From positions 1 to 41,181 of the forward strand of contig NZ_CABPSB010000032.1 in the NCBI RefSeq assembly GCF_902459655.1: 41,181 nucleotides of DNA, written 5' to 3'. The notes beneath the pieces are model-generated. The model searched no databases, was not told the DNA's origin, and saw only the letters and a program-made list of their open reading frames with translations. Shown piece by piece: positions 1 through 7,411 of the stretch (positions are counted from its first letter, which is position 1; each line of letters starts with the position of its first letter). The stretch comes from Pandoraea anhela. Lineage in GTDB: Bacteria; Pseudomonadota; Gammaproteobacteria; Burkholderiales; Burkholderiaceae. The translations under genes were made by a program, and so were the position numbers.

Positions 1-28
1 TGATGTCTTCTTCCATCGCCTTGCTCAT
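1..28 (-). CDS. Start of a probable IS transposase (OrfA-like), cut by the window edge
   Basis: Only the first nine codons are present, reading leftward off the window (MSKAMEEDI). A good ribosome binding site (GAGGAAAAG) lies just upstream of the ATG at 28. The peptide resembles the N-terminus of IS3-type OrfA proteins as I remember them, but nine residues cannot prove this. If it is an IS, its end should lie between here and the PrtN gene. A TG-starting, GC-rich stretch near 157 on the minus strand is a possible terminus. Confidence 0.3.
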
Positions 29-125
29 CGTCTTTTCCTCGATTATGACTTGAGCAGGTTTTCACTGGGTCAATACAACGGAGCACTTCGTCGTGCGGTT
101 TGCCGTGCCTCGATCAACCTCAAAT

Positions 126-150
126 CCGCCCCGAGGAACCCTCAGGGCGG
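126..150. repeat. GC-rich hairpin between PrtN gene and the edge gene
   Basis: CCGCCC (126-131) pairs with GGGCGG (145-150), and GAG (133-135) with CTC (141-143), around a GAACC loop. There is no T-run on either side, so it is not a typical Rho-independent terminator. It could block read-through into the neighbouring IS-like gene; that role is inference. Confidence 0.45.
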
Positions 151-195
151 CGCTTACATGTCGAACTTAAAGCTATTCCGGTTGACCTGTACGAC

Positions 196-456
196 TCAAT
201 GGCAGAGTTGCTGGCACTCCTTTACGGCCGCTGCCCGACGGTCGTCGATGTACTTCGCAAGATCCTCCACATGCACTCCCTTTGCGCTCTTCTGAGAGCC
301 TTCCATGCGAACTAATGGAAGCGCGATATCGCCTGCGCCAATCTTTCGCGTCAGCTTCTCGGCGCTCAGGTGAGAGAAGTAATCGCGGCACACTAGGTCG
401 ATAGGGACTACCGCGACAGCACCGTACTGAGCCATAAGTAGAAAAGTGGTGTTCAT
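196..456 (-). CDS. PrtN-like pyocin/prophage activator, 86 aa
   Basis: The 86-residue protein has the layout of the PrtN family (pyocin activator protein). It starts MNTTFLLMAQYG, followed by a VCRDYFSHL segment, a GDIALPLVR segment and a C-terminal helix with DLAKYID and a KECQQL ending. PrtN of Pseudomonas aeruginosa binds P-box sites and switches on pyocin genes; homologues occur in many prophages and integrated elements. I chose the ATG at 456 because a strong AGGAGG site sits just upstream and the family begins there. It follows the replication-protein remnant by 11 bp, so the two are probably one transcript. No pyocin structural genes are visible in the window. Confidence 0.8.
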   Translation of the reverse strand: MNTTFLLMAQYGAVAVVPIDLVCRDYFSHLSAEKLTRKIGAGDIALPLVRMEGSQKSAKGVHVEDLAKYIDDRRAAAVKECQQLCH

Positions 457-467
457 TGGCCACCTCC

Positions 468-875
468 TCACGCTTTGCCAGAATCGGTTGGTCGCTCTTT
501 TGTCGCCATCCAAAAGTAGCCGTTGTCTTGACTCCAATACCACGCGTGGTCATCCAGCGTCGCGCCGGTCTCCAGTGCTGAATCGTACGCAGCGACAATC
601 GCTTCGGCGGCGCAATCCGCGAGGAAGTGTTTGACGGTCTCCGATTCAGGGATCGTGATGCCGCGACTCGCCCAATAGCGCTTCTCGTTCAACTGATGCT
701 CGTCAAAGTTCTTGACGATGTATTTGCCGATGTAGGAAGCGATCTTGTGGCGCAGACCCACTTCGCGATTCGGATTTCGAACGTCGACATTGCCGTTGTC
801 TTCGCCGACGACGCGCAACCACAGCGTCCGCAGCACTCGGTAAGGGGAGTAGTTCAATACGTTCGTGTCATTCAT
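468..875 (-). CDS. C-terminal part of a rolling-circle replication initiator, 135 aa
   Basis: The central segment (about residues 42-75) contains YIGKYIVKN followed by KRYWASRGI and an IP motif. This is the pattern of the C-terminal half of rolling-circle replication-associated proteins of filamentous phages and small plasmids. The HUH and first catalytic motifs, expected upstream, are missing, and the DNA before residue 1 is not coding in any obvious frame. The ATG at 875 has a GAGG site eight bases upstream, so the shortened protein may still be made. It is either a remnant or a domesticated C-terminal domain. Family assignment is from pattern memory, not from a search. Confidence 0.6.
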   Translation of the reverse strand: MNDTNVLNYSPYRVLRTLWLRVVGEDNGNVDVRNPNREVGLRHKIASYIGKYIVKNFDEHQLNEKRYWASRGITIPESETVKHFLADCAAEAIVAAYDSALETGATLDDHAWYWSQDNGYFWMATKERPTDSGKA

Positions 876-1005
876 CGCTTTGCCTCAATCACGTTGATCA
901 GGGGTCCCCTTGCGCGGATGGCTTGGGGAGTAAGTGTTCCTGTCGTGCCTTGTCTAGCGTGCGATTCCGAGGACTTATCGTTAAATGCTAGTGATACAAG
1001 TCTAT

Positions 1006-1054
1006 GGGCGCACTTCGTGCGCCCGCCGTCCTCGACCCTGCGGGCGGCGGGCGC
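1006..1054. repeat. Two overlapping strong inverted repeats
   Basis: GGGCGCAC (1006-1013) pairs perfectly with GTGCGCCC (1017-1024) around a TTC loop. The second arm is shared with a 10-bp perfect inverted repeat, 1019-1028 with 1045-1054, around a 16-base spacer. The two structures exclude each other, which is the layout of an alternating switch or a folded single-strand origin. It lies about 130 bases upstream of the Rep remnant. Confidence 0.6.
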
Positions 1055-1081
1055 TCGCAGTGCTTCCTAGCTGTTGTCCGT

Positions 1082-1133
1082 AACCTTTCACGAACACGGC
1101 GAGCGATAGCGCGCCGTGGACGACCGAAAGGTT
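1082..1133. repeat. Nested long hairpin
   Basis: AACCTTTC (1082-1089) pairs with GAAAGGTT (1126-1133), and inside it CACGGCG (1095-1101) pairs with CGCCGTG (1112-1118). Both stems are perfect and coaxial, with small symmetric internal loops. No T-run follows. Confidence 0.6.
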
Positions 1134-1802
1134 TGGCATGAAGGCCAGAATGCAAAGGTATGAGGTGATGGCGGACGCAGGAGGTAATACCCGCTGCTCG
1201 GTCACGCAAGCCGCGCTGAGCCGCGCGACAACCGCCCGGACTCCGCAAGGCACGCATACGCAACCCTCTCTCCGGGTACGGCGCTGACACTCCCGACGCT
1301 AGACGTCCTGAAAGACGACCGGCCTACGGAAGTACAAACGTCAACGAACGAACCAACGGATTAGGTTGGGTTACGACGGTCTTACCTGCTGGGTGAGAAA
1401 GGAAATTTTTTGGATGATGGCCGCAGTACGACGATGGACACTGCCCACGATGGGATCTTGGCCGAGCTCTCGTATAAATGCCCCAGCAAACGCCCTTGAG
1501 CGCGAATTGACTTCCAGCATCTGTAGCCGGAAGTGGTGATGCTATGCACTGAACACAATCGGAAGCCACGTATGGAAGCGTGGCGCGAATGTGGGGCTAT
1601 TAAAGCAGCGCGTGAACGCACCGTATATGGGGAAATTCCGATTGCAGCGACGGGGAGGGGAGTGATGGCGTGCATGGCGAAAGGCTTGGCGTGAAATTGA
1701 CACAGATCGCGCGCATGAGGGTGGCGCGATGCTGTAGAGGCGGCCGAAACATGCGGGGGGGCCATGCCGTTGGCAGAGTTGGATGAGTTGCGTCAGGGAA
1801 GA

Positions 1803-2024
1803 CTATGCGTCGAGACAATCGGCCTTCAACTTGTGGCATTCACAGACGAGTTCGACGGTCATTTCGCCAAGCTCTTCGAAGATCGCGAGCAGGAACCGGT
1901 GGGGTATTTCCTTGCCAGCGTCTGTGTTGGTGCACATCGTCAGCGCGAGGATGCGTTCTGAGAGGGTATTGAGTCTGTCGACGGAAGCGTGGACTAAGGA
2001 AGCTGCGGGGAGATGAAGCGTCAT
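1803..2024 (-). CDS. Small hypothetical protein, 73 aa
   Basis: I do not recognise a named family. The predicted protein (starting MTLHLPAASLVHASVDRL) is mostly helical, with a cysteine pair (VCEC) near the C-terminus. I chose the ATG at 2024 because an AGAGGTG ribosome binding site lies six bases upstream; a GTG three codons earlier (2033) has none. The amphipathic pattern and good ribosome site support a real gene; function is unknown. It reads in the same direction as the replication remnant and PrtN. Confidence 0.5.
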   Translation of the reverse strand: MTLHLPAASLVHASVDRLNTLSERILALTMCTNTDAGKEIPHRFLLAIFEELGEMTVELVCECHKLKADCLDA

Positions 2025-2055
2025 GCGGGGCACCTCTAACTAGCCAATCTGAGAT

Positions 2056-2093
2056 TCCCGCCACCCGCTGCATTGCGCAGGGGTGGGCGGGCA
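2056..2093. repeat. Long imperfect hairpin upstream of the 73-aa gene
   Basis: CCCGCCACCC near 2057 pairs with GGGTGGGCGGG near 2083-2092 with one bulge, and CTGC pairs with GCAG inside. It lies between the stop of the coding-like fragment at 2099 and the ribosome site of the 73-aa gene, so it could act as a terminator or attenuator for leftward transcription. There is no clear T-run. Confidence 0.4.
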
Positions 2094-2098
2094 CTGGA

Positions 2099-2290
2099 CT
2101 AGGTTAGCGAACCGCTGATGTACCAGGCTAAAGCGGCACACCCGAAGGTGTCCCAATCCAGGCCCACCCATAGAAAGGATGTGCGTGGCAAATCGCACAC
2201 GAAAGCCGCAATGTTCTGCGGCCGTGTGCCCTGGTATTCATCATTCGGGTCGCTAAACCCGGTCGCGTTTGGGGCGCGACGGGAACCAGA
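2099..2290 (-). pseudogene. Coding-like fragment without a start codon, 63 codons
   Basis: On the minus strand, between an in-frame TAA at 2291-2293 and a TAG at 2099-2101, the translation looks like a genuine protein. It includes SDPNDEYQGTRPQNIAAF and an aromatic tail with LDWDTFG and AWYISG. No ATG, GTG or TTG stands before this conserved-looking part, so it is probably the 3' end of a broken gene or one joined by a frameshift. I do not recognise the family. Confidence 0.35.
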
Positions 2291-2410
2291 TTACCGGTCC
2301 GACTTCGAGGGCACCACGCGTTCGGAGTCGCATTCTAGGTCACTCGTTGAGATTCAGAGCATTCCGATACCTCAATAGGGAATCTCCTTGGTCGACCCGG
2401 ACGTGATGAG

Positions 2411-2446
2411 TACCCAGAAACGAAAACGGAGCCGAAAGGCTCCGTT
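2411..2446 (-). terminator. Rho-independent terminator after the small membrane-protein genes
   Basis: A perfect 9-bp stem (AACGGAGCC 2425-2433 with GGCTCCGTT 2438-2446) closes on a GAAA tetraloop. On the minus strand it is followed by TTTTCGTTTC. It sits about 20 bases after the stop of the 90-aa membrane protein gene and would end that leftward transcript. Confidence 0.8.
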
Positions 2447-2467
2447 GACTTGTGCGCGCAGGCGACT

Positions 2468-2740
2468 TTATCCGTACCGCTTTACCAGCAGTCCGCTACC
2501 AATGAGACCCGCGATCATTGCGCCTATCGTAACGATGACGCTGGGCGTGAGAAGCGCCACAGCAAGGCCGACTGCAGTCCCACCGCTGAGAGTGGATGCG
2601 AACTTGATCATCCCGCTAGCAGCTTGTGAACGATGCGAATTCGCGGGAATGGTTCGGCCGTGCGCAAGACGCATCTTCTTGATGGAACGCGCCTTCGATG
2701 CGCTAGCTGCAAGTCTTTTCCGCGTCGGTGTGGCTGACAT
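2468..2740 (-). CDS. Small membrane protein, 90 aa
   Basis: It has a basic, Ser/Ala-rich N-terminus (MSATPTRKRLAASASKARS) followed by two hydrophobic segments near residues 45-62 and 66-85, separated by a short turn, and ends in KRYG. A GGAG site six bases before the ATG at 2740 supports this start, although the frame is open four codons further. It overlaps the end of the next gene upstream by 38 bp in another frame, suggesting translational coupling. Family not recognised; small two-helix proteins are common in phages and mobile elements. Confidence 0.55.
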   Translation of the reverse strand: MSATPTRKRLAASASKARSIKKMRLAHGRTIPANSHRSQAASGMIKFASTLSGGTAVGLAVALLTPSVIVTIGAMIAGLIGSGLLVKRYG

Positions 2741-3017
2741 CAAATACTCCATTGGCTAATGTCACCTCTTGGACCGTGTGCGCAGCAGCCACAATCACGA
2801 TCATCAAGAAGCATGTGGATACTAGCATGACTGCTGGCGGCTTCCACTCGTGATCCTCCCCGCGTGCCATCATGGCTGCGGACAAGAGGATGCCGCATGC
2901 GATTGCCGCGATAAAGCAAATCCAAACAACGACGAGATGTGGTCCTGTGTCGGCGACCGCGTAACCTCGAATTCCCGCTTGAACGGCAAGAATAACTCCC
3001 CCATACAACCAGCCCAT
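2703..3017 (-). CDS. Small multi-pass membrane protein, 104 aa
   Basis: Three hydrophobic stretches are visible (about residues 4-22, 27-49 and 62-82), with a charged loop (ARGEDHEWK) between the second and third. The ATG at 3017 lacks a good ribosome binding site, and an in-frame stop lies shortly upstream. It lies just after a 41-codon membrane ORF and overlaps the next gene, so it probably belongs to a coupled group of three. No family recognised. Confidence 0.5.
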   Translation of the reverse strand: MGWLYGGVILAVQAGIRGYAVADTGPHLVVVWICFIAAIACGILLSAAMMARGEDHEWKPPAVMLVSTCFLMIVIVAAAHTVQEVTLANGVFDVSHTDAEKTCS

Positions 3018-3041
3018 CGAGTCGAACGCTTCGCCCCAAGC

Positions 3042-3167
3042 TCATGCCACCCGCTTGGTTGCTGGCGTCACTAGCCATCTTGCTACGCCAAAGAATCCAT
3101 AAATCAAGCTCGCTCCGAAGAGTGGCAGCAACGCTTCAAGCAGTACCCATTTAGTTGCGGGAGACAA
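3042..3167 (-). CDS. Tiny membrane protein with TTG start, 41 aa
   Basis: A TTG at 3167 is preceded by GAGGAA at suitable distance. The peptide (SPATKWVLLEALLPLFG, then ASLIYGFFGVARWLV) has one strong hydrophobic helix ending in a basic tail. It ends 25 bases before the 104-aa membrane gene and reads the same way. The coding claim rests on composition, the ribosome site and the neighbourhood only. Confidence 0.4.
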   Translation of the reverse strand: MSPATKWVLLEALLPLFGASLIYGFFGVARWLVTPATKRVA

Positions 3168-3399
3168 ATGAGTGTTCCTCGTCGTGTATCAAAACTTCTC
3201 CTGCGGACTTGCCGGTATCTCCCGGTTGATATGGGCGCGGATTGTACGTCAGCAATCTAGCGTTGAGTCGATGGCTGAGGGGCGTATCCAACGTGGACAA
3301 TCGCTTCTTTGCCTATCCCGCTTGCGGTTGCCGAGAGGCTCAGAGGGTATTGGCGAGGGCAGATATAAGAGTCCGCCCAAACAGACGATACCGCGATAC

Positions 3400-3545
3400 G
3401 CTTTCGTTCCCGCACGGGAACGAAAGCCTGCAAGCCGAGGAAGTTTGGGAATTTCGTATACGAACGGGTACGAAATCGGTCTTCGGCCCCTCGTAGCACC
3501 GCTTTGGAGAGCGGTGAACCTTGACGGGCAATGCCTCAATTGAGG
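3400..3545. promoter_or_regulatory. Cluster of four palindromes (operator or origin-like)
   Basis: Four palindromes lie within 146 bp. The first is a 13-bp perfect inverted repeat around CA at 3400-3427. The second is TTCGTATACGAA at 3453-3464, which also sits in an ATTTCGTA...TACGAAAT pair, 3451-3458 with 3469-3476. The third is CACCGCT/AGCGGTG at 3497-3516. The fourth is CCTCAATTGAGG at 3534-3545. The first two share TTCGT and ACGAA arms, as expected for repeated sites of one dimeric protein. The surrounding gap (3168-3716) shows no gene. Confidence 0.55.
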
Positions 3546-3716
3546 AGCGCGGCTGTGCGTTAGCTCGGAACGTTGCCGTTGATCTCGCGTGTATCTATCG
3601 TCACCGACGGGTCGAGAACCGTCGCTTGCCAACGGCCGAAGTTGGCCGACTACGACCACTCCTGAAAGGCTATTTGCGCGACCCGAAGCGGAAGTTGGAA
3701 GCTGCCGTCAATTCGC

Positions 3717-3956
3717 TCAGATGCGCGACTTGCCCCAGAGGACCGTGCATCGCCCTCCTCGGGCTGCCATGTATTCCTCAGTCTCTGCTATGAGGCGTGC
3801 GCGGCGTTCTGTCGAACATTGAAAATCATTTTCCCAAAGTAACAGTCCGCCGTCCACGCCATATTCGACCACGCCCTCGACAATCCCGGACTCGTCTTTG
3901 TAGATGAGGTTTAGACACTGGTGATGCAGATATTCGAGGCGAATAGCGGGCTTCAT
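3717..3956 (-). CDS. Small hypothetical protein, 79 aa
   Basis: The protein (MKPAIRLEYLHHQCLNLIYKD at the start) is soluble, with a probable beta-rich N-terminal half and a helix (ERRARLIAETEEYM) near the end. The ATG at 3956 has TAGGA seven bases upstream. AT-rich DNA upstream may hold its promoter. No family recognised. It stands alone in the element between the palindrome cluster and the STAND gene. Confidence 0.5.
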   Translation of the reverse strand: MKPAIRLEYLHHQCLNLIYKDESGIVEGVVEYGVDGGLLLWENDFQCSTERRARLIAETEEYMAARGGRCTVLWGKSRI

Positions 3957-4594
3957 AAATTTTCCTAAACCGTTGATTCTTTCGGAAGCCGGGTAGCCTC
4001 TTCCTATTCGAGGAATTCCGATTCAACCAGAAAATCACGATGTTCAAAGATTCAAATTCAGACTAAAAGCGAACTGTCATTTTTTTGACTCAACAAGCAA
4101 TTTTTTACAGCCCGCTTATGGCCGTTTGTAGTCGTTCTTGAAGGACCACTTTAGACACAGGGTAGACATTCAAACACGCGCCAACGTTGGCAAACTCGGT
4201 TGCCCGGAGAGCTAATCAGGGGGAGCAGGTCATTCGATTTCTCGTGCCGTTGCGTGTTGACACAGAGGGGGCGTAACCCGAAACACCAGCGCGCGCGACG
4301 AACCGCAAGAAGTCAGCCATAAAGCGGGAACAGAAAGACATTCGCGCCAAGTTCGACATACATGAGCTGTCTTGGCCGCAGCGCAATGTCAGTTGAGCTT
4401 GCCTAGATCATTCGGCGCGGTCTGGAGACTTTCCTAGACCGTCTATTTGAAGCACCCCAATGACAATCTCCGGCCGGGGGGGCGACCGAAGATTGCGCGG
4501 CGTGACATGCATGCTGGTCAATCGACTATGCACTTCCACGATTCGACGTAAGTGAGTCGACCCGCCACAAGTTCCGTGCAGAATGCCTCGCGGG
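3957..4594. other. Intergenic stretch, no gene seen (about 0.64 kb)
   Basis: It is AT-rich from about 4000 to 4110, with two T-runs, and GC-richer after that. No reading frame resembles a protein. An inverted pair GACCCGC/GCGGGTC (about 4558-4596) lies at the 3' end of the STAND gene with a 24-base spacer; it is a weak terminator candidate at best. Some of the stretch may be decayed mobile-element DNA. Confidence 0.4.
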
Positions 4595-7387
4595 TCAATA
4601 GTCGACAAGAGGGAGATTCTCTTTGTTGGACTCCCGCCGGGAAATCGCTTCATCTACCCTGTTCCGCAGAGTTTCCCAGGATTGCTCGATTGCCCTGAAC
4701 CGCTTATCGTTGGCGAACTTTCGGCGTCCAGATGTTAGGAGTTCTTCCGCGCGGGACATTAGACGGCCACAAAGATCTTTCTGGGTGCTGGCCAGGTCAT
4801 GTAGCTTCCGGTCAATCGTGATCGCCATGGCTTCGATCGCAGAAAGCACGCGACGAGCGTTCGTAATGCGAGCATCGCCTAGCTTCGACAGCAATTCCAA
4901 GGTGTCAAGCTGAGCAGAAGTTCGTCCCAAGCCTTCTTCGTGGATGCCGGTCCATAGCCACATTTGATCATGCATGTCGGCGCGCCGGTTTTCCAGGTCC
5001 GCTGCATCATCGCCCCGATATTGAGTTATAGCCACTCTGAGCGCTTCGCTCGCCTCGAACATTGCCGAAATAGCGCCATACAACGAGCCAGCTTTCGCTT
5101 GATCCGAGGCCTTGCTGGCAAGCGCCGCAGACTTTCGTACAGCCCAATCCTGAGATCCTGGTGACCTATTGGCTAGGGCTGCCTCAGCTGCTTCCAGTGC
5201 GCCGACGTAGTTCTCGGCCGTCCACTCAGCTTCGAACCAGCATTCGAACACTTCTGGCTTTTTGCAGCCGGCCGTAAATGCTTTTCTTGCTAGCGTTCTT
5301 GCGTGGTCGATTTGCGGCGGAACCTCTTTAAGATGTAGTGCTGCCTGATAACTTAGAAGATCGAAGTGGTCTTGCGTCCGCTTTCGTGCGTCCTTAATCG
5401 TGGCCAAGGCCAGAGGAATATCACCAATTCGGACTAAGGCTGCAGCTTGTGAGATCGCAGCAGCCACTCGACTGTCTCGCGTCGGCGTACGTTCATCCCT
5501 TTTTCTGAAGGCCGCAATATCTTTTTCCAGACGGCCCCGGTCCGTCACAAGTGTGGTTGTCGGGTCAACTACCAATCGTCGAGTATTGTCAGGGACTCTG
5601 AAACGCGCCACCGAAGCCAATGCCGGCGCAGCGACAAGAAACAAGGACTGCAGTTCGCCGAGCCCGCCTTCGATTAGCTCAGACGGGTAACCTAGAACTT
5701 CACAGAGCTCCACGGTTGATGCTTCACCGAGTAACGCCACGGCCAGCAATATTCTCTGAGCTTCTGGTGACAGTAATTCGATTTCACGTTTGAGCGCTGC
5801 GGCGCGCACTGACGCGCCACGCTCGCCCTTCCATTGAGCGATAGCCTCATTAACGCTATACCATCTCAATAGCCTGAGAAGTGATTCGGAAAAAAGAGGA
5901 CTTCCGTCGCTGGTCTGGTGAATCTTCTCTATTTCCTGGGTAGTGAGCTTTGGAAAGGCAAGCCTATCACGAAGGGCTTCCAAATACAGGGGGAATTCAT
6001 CAGCCAGTGTGAGGCCGGAAATTTTTATTACGTTATCGTTTGAAAAGCTCTGATTGAATCGCGTTGTTAGAAGGAGCCGCGATGAGCTTCCACCAAGCAT
6101 CATCCCCAACTCCAAAACTTGCCTTTGCTCTTCGCCGCTAAGCGAATCAACATCATCAATAACAACAAGTGACGTGGTACTGGAGAGCCCCTGCTTAACC
6201 ATTCTTCGCAGCTCCACTGATGTCGCGCCATCAAGTTCCGCAGTCGTGAAGGGCAATCGTCCACAAATTGCTACGAGCAATTCGGCATACGATGTGTAGT
6301 GCCGCTCTGGCATCTTGACGTACTGATCGTCAAAGGCTTTGAATTGCCGCTCTTTTGCTGTGAGCCACATTACTTGCTCAAACGGAGCGTCAGGCGTTTC
6401 AGAGACGCGCTCTGCAAATTCATACGCGATGCTAGATTTTCCTAGCCCGCCTTCGCCTGCCAGAACTTTTACGTGAGACAGGTCATCTCCTAGCCATCGC
6501 CACAGTGCATTGACGATTCGATCTCGTCCGATAAAGCGGGGGCATATGAAGTTGCGATCCGGAAGATTGTGGGGGATCCTATTTACGCGGAACAAGCCTG
6601 TCAGTGGGGGAGGGTCAACCCGTAAATACGGGTTTGGGCGATCTCCGTTGAGCTCCAAGATTCTCGGTCCTTTCGCTTCGATGCACTCATCGGCTCGGCG
6701 GCAATAGACTGAATCTTTTAAGAAAAGAGGCTTCTTTTTCTCATTTCCCGGGCCATCTTTAAGAAAGTGCAATGGAGGTACACCTGAGGGGCGCTGGGGA
6801 ATATGCAAGAGCAATAGGGTTGCAGCCGTTCCATCTGCTTTTTTTGTGTCGACAGGCATTGCGGTAATTTGAACGCGCTCGCCTGTGAACTCCTTGATTG
6901 ATGCTTTTAGTGCTTCAATATCCAATGACTTTGCATCGATTCCGACGACGTCAAATCGAATTTCAGATTCAGTTTCGCAAACACCAAAAATTAAATAACC
7001 ACCAAAGGAGTTGTATAAACTTACGACTCGCAGTATGAGTTTTCCTTTTCCATACGGGGACGTGTCGAACATTTCCTTGTAGTCAAGTAGTTCGAACTCG
7101 ATTGGTGCACATATGCCGTCTCGACAGATGACATCCAAAACATCTCTAGATAGACGGCCTTGTCGAGAAAACTCGGAAATTGATTTCTTGACACTATCGA
7201 TATTCCAGCCCGCGCTGACGGTAGTCAAATTTTCGATCTTATCGTTGTCAACGATTGTCGAGGGTTGATGTAACGCTGACAAGATTTCAACGATGTGAGG
7301 TTCGCTCGGGCGATGATCGTTGCCCTCCGATGCATATGCCCGAGCCAGAGCTTTTGAAATTAACGTCTTGGTAGGATTCTTTCTCAT
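4595..7387 (-). CDS. STAND ATPase with N-terminal AlbA/Schlafen-type domain, 930 aa (candidate defence protein)
   Basis: Three parts are visible. Residues about 97-237 look like an AlbA_2 (Schlafen) fold, with an IEFELLDYK segment, the conserved NSFGGYLIFGV strand-turn and a later VVGID. Residues about 280-480 form a NB-ARC-like NTPase: RFIGRD, Walker A GEGGLGKSS (311-319), Walker B LVVIDDVD (407-414), an LLLTTRF sensor (438-444) and a GSPL motif. The rest is helical and TPR-like. STAND proteins of this plan (Avs, bNACHT) sense phage proteins and activate an N-terminal effector; here the AlbA/Schlafen domain would be that effector. The ATG at 7387 was chosen over a TTG at 7411; neither has a good ribosome site. 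Base composition is clearly more AT-rich than the flanking core, pointing to transfer. It is a single gene with no partner. Confidence 0.75.
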   Translation of the reverse strand: MRKNPTKTLISKALARAYASEGNDHRPSEPHIVEILSALHQPSTIVDNDKIENLTTVSAGWNIDSVKKSISEFSRQGRLSRDVLDVICRDGICAPIEFELLDYKEMFDTSPYGKGKLILRVVSLYNSFGGYLIFGVCETESEIRFDVVGIDAKSLDIEALKASIKEFTGERVQITAMPVDTKKADGTAATLLLLHIPQRPSGVPPLHFLKDGPGNEKKKPLFLKDSVYCRRADECIEAKGPRILELNGDRPNPYLRVDPPPLTGLFRVNRIPHNLPDRNFICPRFIGRDRIVNALWRWLGDDLSHVKVLAGEGGLGKSSIAYEFAERVSETPDAPFEQVMWLTAKERQFKAFDDQYVKMPERHYTSYAELLVAICGRLPFTTAELDGATSVELRRMVKQGLSSTTSLVVIDDVDSLSGEEQRQVLELGMMLGGSSSRLLLTTRFNQSFSNDNVIKISGLTLADEFPLYLEALRDRLAFPKLTTQEIEKIHQTSDGSPLFSESLLRLLRWYSVNEAIAQWKGERGASVRAAALKREIELLSPEAQRILLAVALLGEASTVELCEVLGYPSELIEGGLGELQSLFLVAAPALASVARFRVPDNTRRLVVDPTTTLVTDRGRLEKDIAAFRKRDERTPTRDSRVAAAISQAAALVRIGDIPLALATIKDARKRTQDHFDLLSYQAALHLKEVPPQIDHARTLARKAFTAGCKKPEVFECWFEAEWTAENYVGALEAAEAALANRSPGSQDWAVRKSAALASKASDQAKAGSLYGAISAMFEASEALRVAITQYRGDDAADLENRRADMHDQMWLWTGIHEEGLGRTSAQLDTLELLSKLGDARITNARRVLSAIEAMAITIDRKLHDLASTQKDLCGRLMSRAEELLTSGRRKFANDKRFRAIEQSWETLRNRVDEAISRRESNKENLPLVDY

Positions 7388-7411
7388 ATTTTTTGACGCA
7401 TATCGGCACAA

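Larger units (their letters stand above)
876..1802. other. Hairpin-rich stretch without genes (about 0.93 kb)
   Basis: No reading frame here looks like protein on either strand. Instead there are several perfect or near-perfect inverted repeats. An 8-bp stem with a three-base loop lies at 1006-1024. A 10-bp stem (1019-1028 with 1045-1054) overlaps it. A nested pair lies at 1082-1133 (AACCTTTC/GAAAGGTT outside, CACGGCG/CGCCGTG inside). GCCACG/CGTGGC and AGCATC/GATGCT pairs lie further on, near 1510-1590. It could be a decayed replication origin next to the Rep remnant, or a structured RNA. Neither is proven. Confidence 0.5.

Noticed and set aside
1000-1400. Group II intron
   Set aside because: A GTGCG start and many stems are present, but no domain V signature and no reverse transcriptase gene were found.
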